Source: Sphingomonas asaccharolytica NBRC 15499
GTDB taxonomy: Bacteria; Pseudomonadota; Alphaproteobacteria; Sphingomonadales; Sphingomonadaceae
Direction: 5' to 3'
Assembly: GCF_001598355.1 (NCBI RefSeq)
Contig: NZ_BCYU01000053.1
Coordinates: forward strand, 1-32,028
DNA: 32,028 nt
The translations under genes and the position numbers were made by a program. Below the pieces are notes generated by a model that worked only from the letters and a program-made list of their open reading frames with translations, had not been told where the DNA came from and did no database searches. This document shows, in pieces, positions 1 to 7,679 of the stretch (positions are counted from its first letter, which is position 1; every line of letters starts with the position of its first letter).

Positions 1-32
1 TTGAAAGCGCCGCCCGATCCCGCCATATGCGC

Positions 33-131
33 GGCGGGAGTCGGGCGGACGCAATCGTCGCCAACCCGGTCAGGTCCGGAAGGAAGCAGCCGTAACGATT
101 TCGTTGCGGGTCGTTCCGGCTCCCACCTGCC
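33..131 (+). ncRNA. ffs: Small signal recognition particle RNA (4.5S type)
   Basis: This is the RNA part of the bacterial SRP, which with Ffh targets nascent membrane proteins to the inner membrane. The conserved domain IV loop is clear: GGTCAGGTCCGGAAGGAAGC lies at about 68-87. The outer stem closes between GGGAG near 36-40 and CTCCC near 120-124, with further pairing inward (41-44 with 116-119). A short form of about 100 nt that lies just upstream of dnaX is the usual arrangement in alphaproteobacteria. The exact ends are estimated from the stem. No classical U-rich terminator is visible in the 200 bases that follow, and those bases hold no gene that I can support. Confidence 0.95.
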
Positions 132-338
132 TCCATTGAAACATTGGCCTGTCCACCTGCACAGCGGCGCGACGCTCGGTCGCTTACCAAGACCGCAACA
201 GACCGCTCGCGTATCGGCAGCGATCGCATCCGAAATGGATCAGATCGACGCACCAGGTCGCTCAAATCCGATACGGAACGCAGTAGCGCTTTCGTGCATT
301 TCGACAGTGCCTCTGACCCATAAGGCAAGGAGTCCTGT

Positions 339-728
339 ATGCGTATCACTCGAATGTTCGCCGTCCTGCTGGCCGTTGCCGGCATATCGGCAATTAACCC
401 GGCTTCGGCCGAAACGTCGCTGACACGGTCGACGCCGATCGCCGCGCCGATCGCGGCACCCTGCGGCACCACGGCAACCGCGGACCAGTATCGCGATCAT
501 GGCCGGCACAATGGCTGGCGCAACGGCAATCGGGGTTGGCGCGGTGGCGATCGCGGCTGGCGGGGCCGCGGCTATGGCTATCGCGGCGGTTACGGCTATC
601 GCGGCCGCGGTTATTACGGTCCGCGTTATGCCTATAGCCGGCCATATCGCTGGCGCGGGTCGCGCCTCGCATGCCGCACCTCGTGGCGCTTGGGCCGGCC
701 GCACCGCGTGTGCTTCCGCCGCTGGTAA
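339..728 (+). CDS. Small secreted Gly/Arg/Tyr-rich protein
   Basis: This 129-aa protein has a typical Sec signal peptide: Arg at 2 and 5, a hydrophobic core at about 7-18, and a likely cleavage after the Ala-Ser-Ala near residue 24. The mature part is low complexity, with repeated Gly-Arg-Gly-Tyr and Gly-Trp-Arg-Gly units at about 58-95 and a very basic C terminus. A good Shine-Dalgarno, AAGGAG, lies at 327-332, seven bases before the ATG, which supports the start. Several unrelated small exported proteins have this style, and I do not recognise a defined family. Two Cys in the C-terminal third (LACRTS and HRVCF) could form a disulfide. The function is unknown; a cell-surface or periplasmic location is inferred from the signal peptide. 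Confidence 0.7.
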   Translation: MRITRMFAVLLAVAGISAINPASAETSLTRSTPIAAPIAAPCGTTATADQYRDHGRHNGWRNGNRGWRGGDRGWRGRGYGYRGGYGYRGRGYYGPRYAYSRPYRWRGSRLACRTSWRLGRPHRVCFRRW

Positions 729-751
729 CAGGCTTCGACAATCCGGCTCGC

Positions 752-770
752 CGACCCTAGATAAGGGTCG
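752..770 (+). promoter_or_regulatory. Hairpin directly abutting the dnaX start codon
   Basis: CGACCCT (752-758) and AGGGTCG (764-770) are perfect inverted arms around a 5-base loop. The right arm ends at the base before the dnaX ATG and contains the only purine-rich ribosome-binding candidate (AAGGG). If the hairpin folds in the mRNA it would hide that site. A regulatory role is inference. Confidence 0.35.
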
Positions 771-2399
771 ATGTCCGACTCTTTCGATCTCGGCGAGCCG
801 CCGCAGCCCAAGGAAACCGCGTACCGCGTGCTTGCGCGCAAGTACCGGCCGCAGAATTTCGATCAGCTGATCGGCCAGGACGCGATGGTCCAGACGCTAG
901 GCAACGCGATCCGGCGCGGGCGGCTGGCGCATGCCTTCCTGCTGACCGGGGTGCGGGGGGTCGGCAAGACCTCGACCGCGCGGCTGATCGCCAAGGCGCT
1001 CAACTGCATCGGTCCGGACGGGCAGGGCGGCCCGACGATCGATCCCTGCGGCGTGTGCGACCCTTGCGTGTCGATCGCCGAGGGTCGCAATATCGACGTG
1101 ATCGAGATGGACGCCGCCAGTCATACCGGCGTCGACGACATGCGCGCGGTGATCGACGCGGCGCGGCTCGCGGCATTCGGCGCGCGGTTCAAGATCTACA
1201 TCATCGACGAAGTCCATATGTTGTCGAAGAACGCATTCAATGCGCTTCTAAAGACATTGGAAGAACCCCCTGAGCATGTGAAGTTTCTGCTGGCGACGAC
1301 GGAGGTGCAGAAGGTGCCGGTGACGGTTCTGTCGCGATGCCAGCGATTCGATCTCAGGCGCATTCCGGCGGATAAATTGGCGGCGCATTTCGCGCACATC
1401 GTCGAGTTGGAGAGCGCGGAAGCGGAGCCCGAGGCATTGGCGCTGATCGCGCGCGCGGCCGACGGATCGGCGCGCGACGGCCTGTCGATCCTCGACCAGG
1501 CGATCGCGCATGCCGGGATGGAAGGCGGCGGCGTGACCGCGCCAGCCGTGCGTGCCATGCTCGGGCTGTCCGATCGCGCCGCGATTCGCGATCTGTTCGC
1601 GCTGCTGCTCGACAGCGACGCGCCCGGCGCGCTCGCGGCCTTGCGCCGGCAATATGACCTTGGCGTCGACCCGCAATCGGTGCTGCGTGGCCTGCTCGAA
1701 ACCGTGCATGCGGTCACCCTGGCCAAACTGGGCGGCGATGCCGATCCGGCGCAGTCGGCGGAGGAGCGAGACGTCTATCAGGGCTGGGCGCGATTGCTGT
1801 CCTTCCCGGCGCTCCATCGATTGTGGCAATTGATGCTCAAGGGGCATGAGGAAGTCGCGCGCGCCGCGCTGCCGATCGAGGCCGGCGAAATGGCGCTGCT
1901 CCGCGTTGTCCATGCCTCCAGCTTGCCCGATCCCGGCGAACTCGCGCGGCAGATCGCGGCGGGCTCCGCGCCATCCATCGCGCCGCCGTCGACGAGCGCC
2001 GCTCCGTCATCCGCTCCTGCTACCGTCCAGGCGTTGCCCGCAAGCTTCGACGCGATGGTTGCGCTGGTCCGGGCCAATGGCGGCGGCGCTCTGCTGTCGC
2101 ATCTGACCGCCAATGCGCGGGTGGTGCGTTACGAGGCGCCCGAACTGGTACTCAGCACGTCGCGGCCCTTGCCCGCCGATTTGCCGACGACTCTCGCCGC
2201 ACGGCTGGGCGAACTGACTGGCGCGAAATGGAAAGTGACGACCGAGGACGCCGAGGGCGAGGCGACACTCGCCGAACGCCGCAAGGCCGAAGAAGAGGCC
2301 GAACGCGCCGCGGTCATGGAAACCCCCATCGTGAAGGCAGCGTTGGAGACATTCCCCGACGCGGTGCTCGAACGCATCAACAAGGAAGCACTGGGATGA
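771..2399 (+). CDS. dnaX: DNA polymerase III subunit tau (gamma/tau)
   Basis: This is the AAA+ clamp-loader subunit of the replicative polymerase, which uses ATP to load the sliding clamp and tether polymerase cores. The 542-aa protein shows Walker A GVRGVGKTS at 60-68, the zinc-module cysteines 79, 93, 96 and 99, Walker B DEVH at 146-149, sensor-1 LLATTE at 173-178 and the SRC arginine-finger motif at 188-190. A Pro/Ala/Ser-rich linker at about 396-425 precedes a C-terminal domain that ends in a charged helical tail. No A-rich slippery run of the type used for programmed frameshifting was found, so a separate gamma product is unlikely by that route. The stop overlaps the ATG of the YbaB gene by four bases. 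The position after ffs is the usual alphaproteobacterial context. Confidence 0.97.
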   Translation: MSDSFDLGEPPQPKETAYRVLARKYRPQNFDQLIGQDAMVQTLGNAIRRGRLAHAFLLTGVRGVGKTSTARLIAKALNCIGPDGQGGPTIDPCGVCDPCVSIAEGRNIDVIEMDAASHTGVDDMRAVIDAARLAAFGARFKIYIIDEVHMLSKNAFNALLKTLEEPPEHVKFLLATTEVQKVPVTVLSRCQRFDLRRIPADKLAAHFAHIVELESAEAEPEALALIARAADGSARDGLSILDQAIAHAGMEGGGVTAPAVRAMLGLSDRAAIRDLFALLLDSDAPGALAALRRQYDLGVDPQSVLRGLLETVHAVTLAKLGGDADPAQSAEERDVYQGWARLLSFPALHRLWQLMLKGHEEVARAALPIEAGEMALLRVVHASSLPDPGELARQIAAGSAPSIAPPSTSAAPSSAPATVQALPASFDAMVALVRANGGGALLSHLTANARVVRYEAPELVLSTSRPLPADLPTTLAARLGELTGAKWKVTTEDAEGEATLAERRKAEEEAERAAVMETPIVKAALETFPDAVLERINKEALG

Positions 2400-2719
2400 A
2401 GAGCCTCGAAGACATTATGGCGATGGCGCAGAACGTCCAGGCCGAACTGGCCAAGGCCCAGGACGGGCTCGACCAGATCGAGGTCGAAGGCGCGTCAGGC
2501 GGCGGCATGGTCAAGGTCAAGGCGTCGGCCAAGGGCCGCATCATCGGCGTCGATATCGATCCGTCGCTGCTCCAACCGTCGGAGAAGCAGATGCTCGAGG
2601 ATTTGATCGTCGCGGCGTTCAACGATGCGCGGGCAAAGGCGGATGCGGCATCGAACGCCGAAATGGCCAAGATGACGCAAGGCCTGCCGCTGCCGCCGGG
2701 CTTCAAACTGCCGTTCTGA
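2396..2719 (+). CDS. YbaB/EbfC family nucleoid-associated protein
   Basis: This 107-aa protein belongs to the YbaB/EbfC family of small dimeric DNA-binding proteins. It starts with the family-typical MKSLEDIMAMAQ helix, followed by a Gln/Ala-rich heptad-like helix, a central Gly-Gly-Gly-Met-Val-Lys strand and a conserved acidic Asp-Leu-Ile-Val-Ala-Ala-Phe-Asn helix. It ends in Gly-Leu-Pro-Leu-Pro-Pro-Gly-Phe, also typical. The ATG overlaps the dnaX stop (ATGA), so the two are very likely translationally coupled. In many bacteria recR follows this pair; here it does not. Confidence 0.95.
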   Translation: MKSLEDIMAMAQNVQAELAKAQDGLDQIEVEGASGGGMVKVKASAKGRIIGVDIDPSLLQPSEKQMLEDLIVAAFNDARAKADAASNAEMAKMTQGLPLPPGFKLPF

Positions 2720-2780
2720 GCCGATCGGAGCGGGCTGCCCGCGACGGACCCAGCTGCGCCTCAGACGCGTTTTCCCGATC

Positions 2781-3701
2781 ATGACGCCAAGCGGAATAGA
2801 AGGATTCGTCAGCCGGGAAGTGATGACCGATCGCGGCATGGTCTTCTGCCACGAAGGCGGGGGCGGCCCCCCGATTCTGCTCCTCCACGGCTTTCCGGAA
2901 ACGAGCCTGATGTGGCACGGCATCGCGCCATTGCTCGCAGGTGATTTCACCGTCGTAGCGGCCGATCTGCCCGGTTATGGGCGCAGCGATTGCCCGGTCG
3001 ACAGCGAAAATCATGAGGCGATGTCCAAGCGAGCGCTCGCATCGATTCTCGTCGAGGCGATGAAGGCGCTGGGGCACGAAACTTTCGCGATCATCGGCCA
3101 TGATCGCGGCGGCCGCGTCGCTTATCGCGCGGCGCTAGACCATCCCGACAGGGTGACCGCCGTCGCCGTGCTCGACGTCATCCCCACCTATGAGGTTTGG
3201 GAAAGGGCCGATGCGCGGCTTGCGCTAGCCTTCTGGCCGTTCTCCCTGCTCGCTCAACCCGCTCCCTTGCCGGAGCGGCTGCTGCTTGCGGCGCCAGAGG
3301 CATTTATCGACAATGCCTTGTCCGAATGGGGTTCCCCGCCCGAGGCTTTTCCTTCGTGGTTGCGCGAAGCCTATGTCACGGCGCTCAGCGATTCCGCTCA
3401 CGTTCATGCGATCTGCGAAGAATATCGAGCCGCGTCCGGGATCGATCGGGAAATCGATCGTGCCGATCTGGAAACGGGCCGCCGGATCCGATGTCCTTTG
3501 CTGGCATTGTGGAGCGACAAGGGCGGATTGGCCGCCTGGTACGACGATGCCGGCGGCCCGCTGGGCCTATGGCGCCATTGGGCGGAGGACGTGCGCGGGC
3601 ACGCTGTATCGGGCGGACACTTCTTTCCCGAGGTACAGCCAAATGCGACGGCCGGCGCCATTAGCGCGTTCCTGCGCAGCGGGCGATCCACGTCACCATA
3701 A
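2781..3701 (+). CDS. Alpha/beta hydrolase, haloacetate-dehalogenase-like
   Basis: A 306-aa alpha/beta-fold hydrolase closest in pattern to the fluoroacetate/haloacetate dehalogenase and epoxide hydrolase branch. Visible features are the oxyanion-region HGFPET at 36-41, the nucleophile motif GHDRGG at 106-111 (Asp108), Arg109 and Arg112 that would bind a carboxylate, Asp132 in LDVIPT, the cap motif LAQPAPLPE at 157-165, Tyr215 and the catalytic His280 in GGHFFPE. In characterised fluoroacetate dehalogenases a His-Trp pair just before LAQP helps hold the halide; here those positions read Pro153 and Phe154. The gene therefore keeps the Asp-Asp-His triad but perhaps not the fluoride pocket, and the substrate is uncertain. 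No signal peptide, so probably cytosolic. It lies 61 bases after the YbaB gene, in the place where recR is often found. Confidence 0.85.
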   Translation: MTPSGIEGFVSREVMTDRGMVFCHEGGGGPPILLLHGFPETSLMWHGIAPLLAGDFTVVAADLPGYGRSDCPVDSENHEAMSKRALASILVEAMKALGHETFAIIGHDRGGRVAYRAALDHPDRVTAVAVLDVIPTYEVWERADARLALAFWPFSLLAQPAPLPERLLLAAPEAFIDNALSEWGSPPEAFPSWLREAYVTALSDSAHVHAICEEYRAASGIDREIDRADLETGRRIRCPLLALWSDKGGLAAWYDDAGGPLGLWRHWAEDVRGHAVSGGHFFPEVQPNATAGAISAFLRSGRSTSP

Positions 3702-3707
3702 GCCAAG

Positions 3708-4541
3708 TTGCGCCTATTCCATTTTCCACCCAGACCATCAGCCGTGGCAGCGCTTTCGACATCGCAGTACGTGGGAGACCAGGCGCGAGCAGAGTTGGCC
3801 GATCTGATCGACCTGCAAATGTCTCCGCTCGGCATGGCGGCGATAGACGCACTGGCGCCGGCGGATGGGCAGACGGTGTTGGATATCGGCTGCGGCGCGG
3901 GCCAGACGATCCTGCAGTTGATGGACAGGGTCGGCCCTACCGGTCGCGTGATCGGCGTTGATTTGGGGCCACGCGTTCTAGCGGTCGCCCGGGCCAGAAC
4001 GGGGTACCTGCCACAGGTGGCGTTGCTGCAAGGGGACGCTGCTAAACTGGTGCTGCCCGACCAGAGTGTCGATGCCATTTTCTCCCGGTTTGGAACCATG
4101 TTTTTCGCCGATCCGATCATGGCCTTCGCCAATATGCGCCGCATGCTCAGACAGGGCGGCAAGATCGGCTTCGTCTGCTGGCGGTCGCTGAGCGAGAATG
4201 AGCTGGATTTATTTCCGGTCGAAGCCGCCGGGCTAAAGGCAGCGGTCGACGCTACCCCCTTCAGCTTCGAGGATGCCGAGACGATCGATCGCATCCTTGG
4301 TTCGGCGGGCTTTGAGGGTATCGACATTCAAGCGTTTGATGCGGACGTATCCAGCGGTGACGCCGAGGCGATGTTGAAGGTGGTCACGCGTGTCGGCGCG
4401 CTCGGAATGATCCTGAGGGGAGCACCCGCATTGCTGTCCGACGCAGAGCGACGAGTGCGCGCCGCTCTGTCAATGCGTGAGTGCGACGGCAAGGTAGGTC
4501 TTGGAGCTGCGACCTGGATCGTCACCGCTTCTGCCCCCTGA
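3708..4541 (+). CDS. Class I SAM-dependent methyltransferase
   Basis: A 277-aa class I methyltransferase. Motif I VLDIGCGAG is at about 57-65, the acidic ribose-binding end of strand beta-2 (VIGVDLG) follows, and the later VDAIFSRFG and GGKIGFVCW strands complete a Rossmann fold. The conserved Tyr-Val-Gly-Asp-Gln-Ala-Arg N-terminal helix resembles UbiE/Methyltransf_11-type proteins, but the substrate cannot be told from sequence. The start is weakly supported: TTG at 3708 gives this length and GTG at 3744 is an equally good option; neither has a clear Shine-Dalgarno. It begins 6 bases after the hydrolase stop, so the two probably share a transcript. Confidence 0.85.
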   Translation: MRLFHFPPRPSAVAALSTSQYVGDQARAELADLIDLQMSPLGMAAIDALAPADGQTVLDIGCGAGQTILQLMDRVGPTGRVIGVDLGPRVLAVARARTGYLPQVALLQGDAAKLVLPDQSVDAIFSRFGTMFFADPIMAFANMRRMLRQGGKIGFVCWRSLSENELDLFPVEAAGLKAAVDATPFSFEDAETIDRILGSAGFEGIDIQAFDADVSSGDAEAMLKVVTRVGALGMILRGAPALLSDAERRVRAALSMRECDGKVGLGAATWIVTASAP

Positions 4542-4620
4542 CTCGATGAGCCCCGACACGCATTATTAGTGACCGGATCGAGCCTCATACCTCTCGGCAA
4601 GCGTTGAAAGTCTCTCTGGG

Positions 4621-6639
4621 CTACCGCACGCAGCTGTCGAGCCCGTTGCCCCGCACCACATTGACGTACTTCGCCAGCGCATTGCCATGGCGGCGGACGA
4701 AGCCGCGCGGGTCGATCGCGGCGCGCTTCTTGGGCAACGGCAGGACCGCGGCGATGCGACCGGCCTCGGTCGGCGACATGCTCGATGCGTCGTGGCCGAA
4801 ATAGCGGATCGACCCAGCATTGGCACCATAAGTGCCGATCCCGGTCTCGGCGACGTTGAGATAGACTTCCATGATCCGGCGCTTGCCCCACAGATGTTCG
4901 ATCAGGAAAGTGAACCATGCCTCGAACCCCTTGCGGACATAGCCGCCGCTTTGGATCAGGAAGACGTTCTTCGCCGTCTGCTGGCTGATCGTCGATCCGC
5001 CGCGGATGCGGCCCCCTTTCTGGTTGCGCTGATAGGCCTGGCGCAGCGCCCCGAAATCGAACCCATCATGCAGGCAGAAACGCGCATCCTCCCCGGCGAT
5101 CGCGGCGCGCGGCATGTTGGGGTCCATGCGGTCGATCGACATCCATTGCTTGGTGATCAACTGACCGTGCAGCACATCGCCCAGCATCGTGAAGGTGAAG
5201 GGCGGATTGATGAAGCGGTAGATGCCGACCCACAAAACGCTGACGATGACGAAGGCGAGCGCGCCTTTCCAGATCCAGCCGAACAGGCGGCGGAGGAAGG
5301 GGCGGCAGGGTTTGGCTCTGGCGGGCATGGGGTCGGGATCAGTCTGCGTGGTGGCGATGTCGGTCGGGTGAGGCGAGGGCGCCGTCATCAACGGCATGCT
5401 CGTCACTATCCGCGGTCGACGGTCGGCGGCAAGAGCCTCTTCTGCGGCGGCGATGCCCGTTTCGTAGGCGCCGTGCGCCGTCGAGAAATCGCTCGCCGAA
5501 CAGGCCTCGCCGGCGAAGAAGATGCGGTCGTCGTGCGGCTGGGCGAGCAGGCGGCGCTGGCCGGCCTCGCCGATCCGTGCGTGCGAATAGCTGCCGCGAA
5601 TGAAGCGTTCGGCGCGCCAGCGCGTCCGCGCGAGCGGCTGGAGCCGCAATCGCCAGTCATTGCCAAGCAGGCGCGCGAGCTCGCCGATCGCGAAATCGGC
5701 GGCCCCGGCGTCGCTTTCCCGCTCGATCGCCTCGGCGCAATCACCGCCGAAAAACGCCTCGACCACCGGACGCCCGAGATAGCCGATCTGATAGCTCGCG
5801 CTGCATGCAGCGTGCGGATTGCCGATCACGTGCGCGTTGTGCGGATAATCGTCGCCGCGAATGCCCAGGAAGATCTTGTCGGCCAGCCCGAGCGGGAGCC
5901 CGGCGGCGGCCTCGCGTTTGGCAGAGATCGGCGGGTCGAACGTCAGATCGCCATCGGCGATGATCGGCGTCGGCACCGCGACGATCACGCGGTCGGCCTC
6001 GACCAGCCCCTGCGGCGTCACGAGCCGCATCCGCGGGCCACGATGGTCGATCATCGACACCGGGCAATCGAGCCGGACGGGCAGGCGTTTGCCATAAGCT
6101 GCGATCAGCGTGCCATAGCCCTCGACCAACCGCCAATTGTCGTCGCCGGCAGCGTCTTCGTACGCCGCCCAGTCGTGGAGCGAGACGGCGCCGAGATTGG
6201 CACCATTGGCATAACCCGAAATCGCGTCGATCAGCGGGCGCCACGGATTGTCCGGCTGAATGAAATCGGACAACGGCCGGTCGGGGCCGTTACGATAGGT
6301 CAAAGCGCGCTCGGTGAATTGCTGATACGCTGCCTGGAAGGCCTCCTGATCGGCCGCCGCAAAACCGAGATCACGCCATTGTTCGCGCCAATGCGCCGGC
6401 GTGCGATCGATCTGGAACCCCTCCGCCAGCGCGATCCGCGTCCAGGGATTGCGGTCGGCCGAATGCAGCCAGGAACAGCCGAGGTCGAGCGCCTCGCGAC
6501 CGACACGCACGCTATGCGCCCGCCCGCCGATCCGCCCGCTCGCCTCGAGCAGCAGCACGTCGCCGCCGGAATCGAGGAGGCGCCGCGCGGCTGCGATGCC
6601 GGCGGCGCCTCCTCCGATAACGACGAACTTGCTGCTCAT
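4621..6639 (-). CDS. Fused flavin amine oxidase / MtgA peptidoglycan glycosyltransferase
   Basis: One uninterrupted 672-codon frame carries two proteins usually encoded apart. Residues 1 to about 412 are a flavin amine oxidase: FAD dinucleotide motif GGGAAG at 9-14, the LEASGRIGGR motif at 31-40 and the C-terminal FAD-binding segment FFAGEACSASDF. Residues about 415-672 are a monofunctional biosynthetic glycosyltransferase (MtgA, GT51), which polymerises lipid II into glycan strands. It has a membrane anchor at about 459-477, the catalytic Glu517 in GEDARF, and the GGSTISQQTAKNVFL motif. The linker holds possible internal starts at Met415 (5397), Met418 and Met438 (5328), none with a strong ribosome site. 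TAG TGA stops lie in another frame just before Met415, so a small indel could split this into two genes. The amine oxidase substrate is unknown, and the N terminus lacks an export signal. Confidence 0.85.
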   Translation of the reverse strand: MSSKFVVIGGGAAGIAAARRLLDSGGDVLLLEASGRIGGRAHSVRVGREALDLGCSWLHSADRNPWTRIALAEGFQIDRTPAHWREQWRDLGFAAADQEAFQAAYQQFTERALTYRNGPDRPLSDFIQPDNPWRPLIDAISGYANGANLGAVSLHDWAAYEDAAGDDNWRLVEGYGTLIAAYGKRLPVRLDCPVSMIDHRGPRMRLVTPQGLVEADRVIVAVPTPIIADGDLTFDPPISAKREAAAGLPLGLADKIFLGIRGDDYPHNAHVIGNPHAACSASYQIGYLGRPVVEAFFGGDCAEAIERESDAGAADFAIGELARLLGNDWRLRLQPLARTRWRAERFIRGSYSHARIGEAGQRRLLAQPHDDRIFFAGEACSASDFSTAHGAYETGIAAAEEALAADRRPRIVTSMPLMTAPSPHPTDIATTQTDPDPMPARAKPCRPFLRRLFGWIWKGALAFVIVSVLWVGIYRFINPPFTFTMLGDVLHGQLITKQWMSIDRMDPNMPRAAIAGEDARFCLHDGFDFGALRQAYQRNQKGGRIRGGSTISQQTAKNVFLIQSGGYVRKGFEAWFTFLIEHLWGKRRIMEVYLNVAETGIGTYGANAGSIRYFGHDASSMSPTEAGRIAAVLPLPKKRAAIDPRGFVRRHGNALAKYVNVVRGNGLDSCVR

Positions 6640-6706
6640 CCGCCCGATTTACGGCCCGCGCCCCGTACCGGCAATGGCGGTAACGAAGCCCAGGCTGTGG
6701 GACGAA

Positions 6707-7609
6707 CTACGCCGCGATCAGCCGCTTTTCGCCGGCCAGCCGCATCATCACCTTCTGCAGCTTCTCGAACGCGCGCACCTCGATCTGGCGAACGCGCTCG
6801 CGCGACACGCCATAGACCTGGCTCAATTCCTCGAGCGTCTTGGGATCGTCGGTCAGACGGCGTTCGGTCAGGATGTGACGCTCGCGCTCGTTAAGGCCGT
6901 CCATCGCCTCGGTCAGCAGGCTGTGGCGGACATCCGCCTCCTGCGCTTCGGCGACGACCGAGTCCTGCAACGGCGCATCGTCTTGCAGCCAATCCTGCCA
7001 CTGACCTTCGCCGTCCTCGCGCATCGAGACGTTGAGCGAGGTGTCGCCGCCCATCGCCATACGGCGGTTCATCGAGGTTACTTCGTCCTCGGTGACGCCG
7101 AGATCCTTGGCGATCTTGGCGACATTCTCGGGGCTGAGATCGCCATCCTCGAACGCGTCGAGCTTCGACTTCATCCGGCGCAGGTTGAAGAACAGCTTCT
7201 TCTGCGCTGCGGTGGTGCCCATCTTCACGAGGCTCCACGAGCGCAGGATGAATTCCTGGATCGAGGCGCGGATCCACCACATCGCGTACGTGGCGAGGCG
7301 GAAGCCGCGATCGGGCTCGAATTTCTTCACGCCCTGCATCAGGCCGATATTGCCTTCGCTGATCAATTCCGAGACGGGCAGACCGTAGCCGCGATAGCCC
7401 ATCGCGATCTTGGCCACGAGACGCAGGTGCGAAGTGACGAGCTGCGCCGCCGCCTCGGTATCGCCATGCTCCGAGAAGCGCTTGGCGAGCATATATTCCT
7501 GTTCCGGGGTCAGGATCGGGAACTTCTTGATCTCGGCCAGATAGCGGTTGAGGCTTGCCTCTCCGCCGAGAGCAGGAATCGTCGCGGGGACGTTGCTGCG
7601 ATTTGCCAT
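6707..7609 (-). CDS. rpoH: RNA polymerase sigma-32 factor (heat shock)
   Basis: This 300-aa sigma factor directs RNA polymerase to heat-shock promoters. Region 2 is clear (LVTSHLRLVAKIA, the GNIGLMQGVKKF core-binding stretch and the YAMWWIRASIQEFIL region 2.4). The RpoH box QKKLFFNLRR, diagnostic of sigma-32, is present, as is region 4.2 with the helix-turn-helix VSRERVRQIEVRAFEKL. Length matches the family. The gene follows the RluD-type synthase on the same strand with a 70-base gap that must hold its promoter and leader. In other proteobacteria RpoH is controlled by its mRNA structure and by proteolysis; that cannot be judged here beyond the palindrome at 7655-7666. Confidence 0.96.
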   Translation of the reverse strand: MANRSNVPATIPALGGEASLNRYLAEIKKFPILTPEQEYMLAKRFSEHGDTEAAAQLVTSHLRLVAKIAMGYRGYGLPVSELISEGNIGLMQGVKKFEPDRGFRLATYAMWWIRASIQEFILRSWSLVKMGTTAAQKKLFFNLRRMKSKLDAFEDGDLSPENVAKIAKDLGVTEDEVTSMNRRMAMGGDTSLNVSMREDGEGQWQDWLQDDAPLQDSVVAEAQEADVRHSLLTEAMDGLNERERHILTERRLTDDPKTLEELSQVYGVSRERVRQIEVRAFEKLQKVMMRLAGEKRLIAA

Positions 7610-7654
7610 GACCTAGTCTCCCTTACCTTAGCAGCCGGCTTGCCCCTCCACGAG

Positions 7655-7666
7655 GCGGCATGCCGC
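7655..7666. promoter_or_regulatory. 12-bp perfect palindrome upstream of rpoH
   Basis: GCGGCATGCCGC reads the same on both strands and lies about 46 bases before the rpoH start codon, in the gap after the pseudouridine synthase gene. It could be a protein operator or a leader structure. Chance is possible in GC-rich DNA. Confidence 0.25.
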
Positions 7667-7679
7667 ACTGCAACAAAAC

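Noticed and set aside
1..423. 140-codon frame across the SRP RNA
   Set aside because: It reads through the conserved SRP RNA loop and overlaps a better supported secreted protein gene; no domain is visible.
771..2399. Programmed frameshift in dnaX
   Set aside because: I looked for runs of A of the E. coli or Thermus type and found none. Only full-length tau is supported.
4687..6894. 735-codon plus-strand frame opposite the amine oxidase/MtgA gene
   Set aside because: No domain is recognisable, it runs through rpoH's end, and the minus strand has clear FAD and GT51 motifs.
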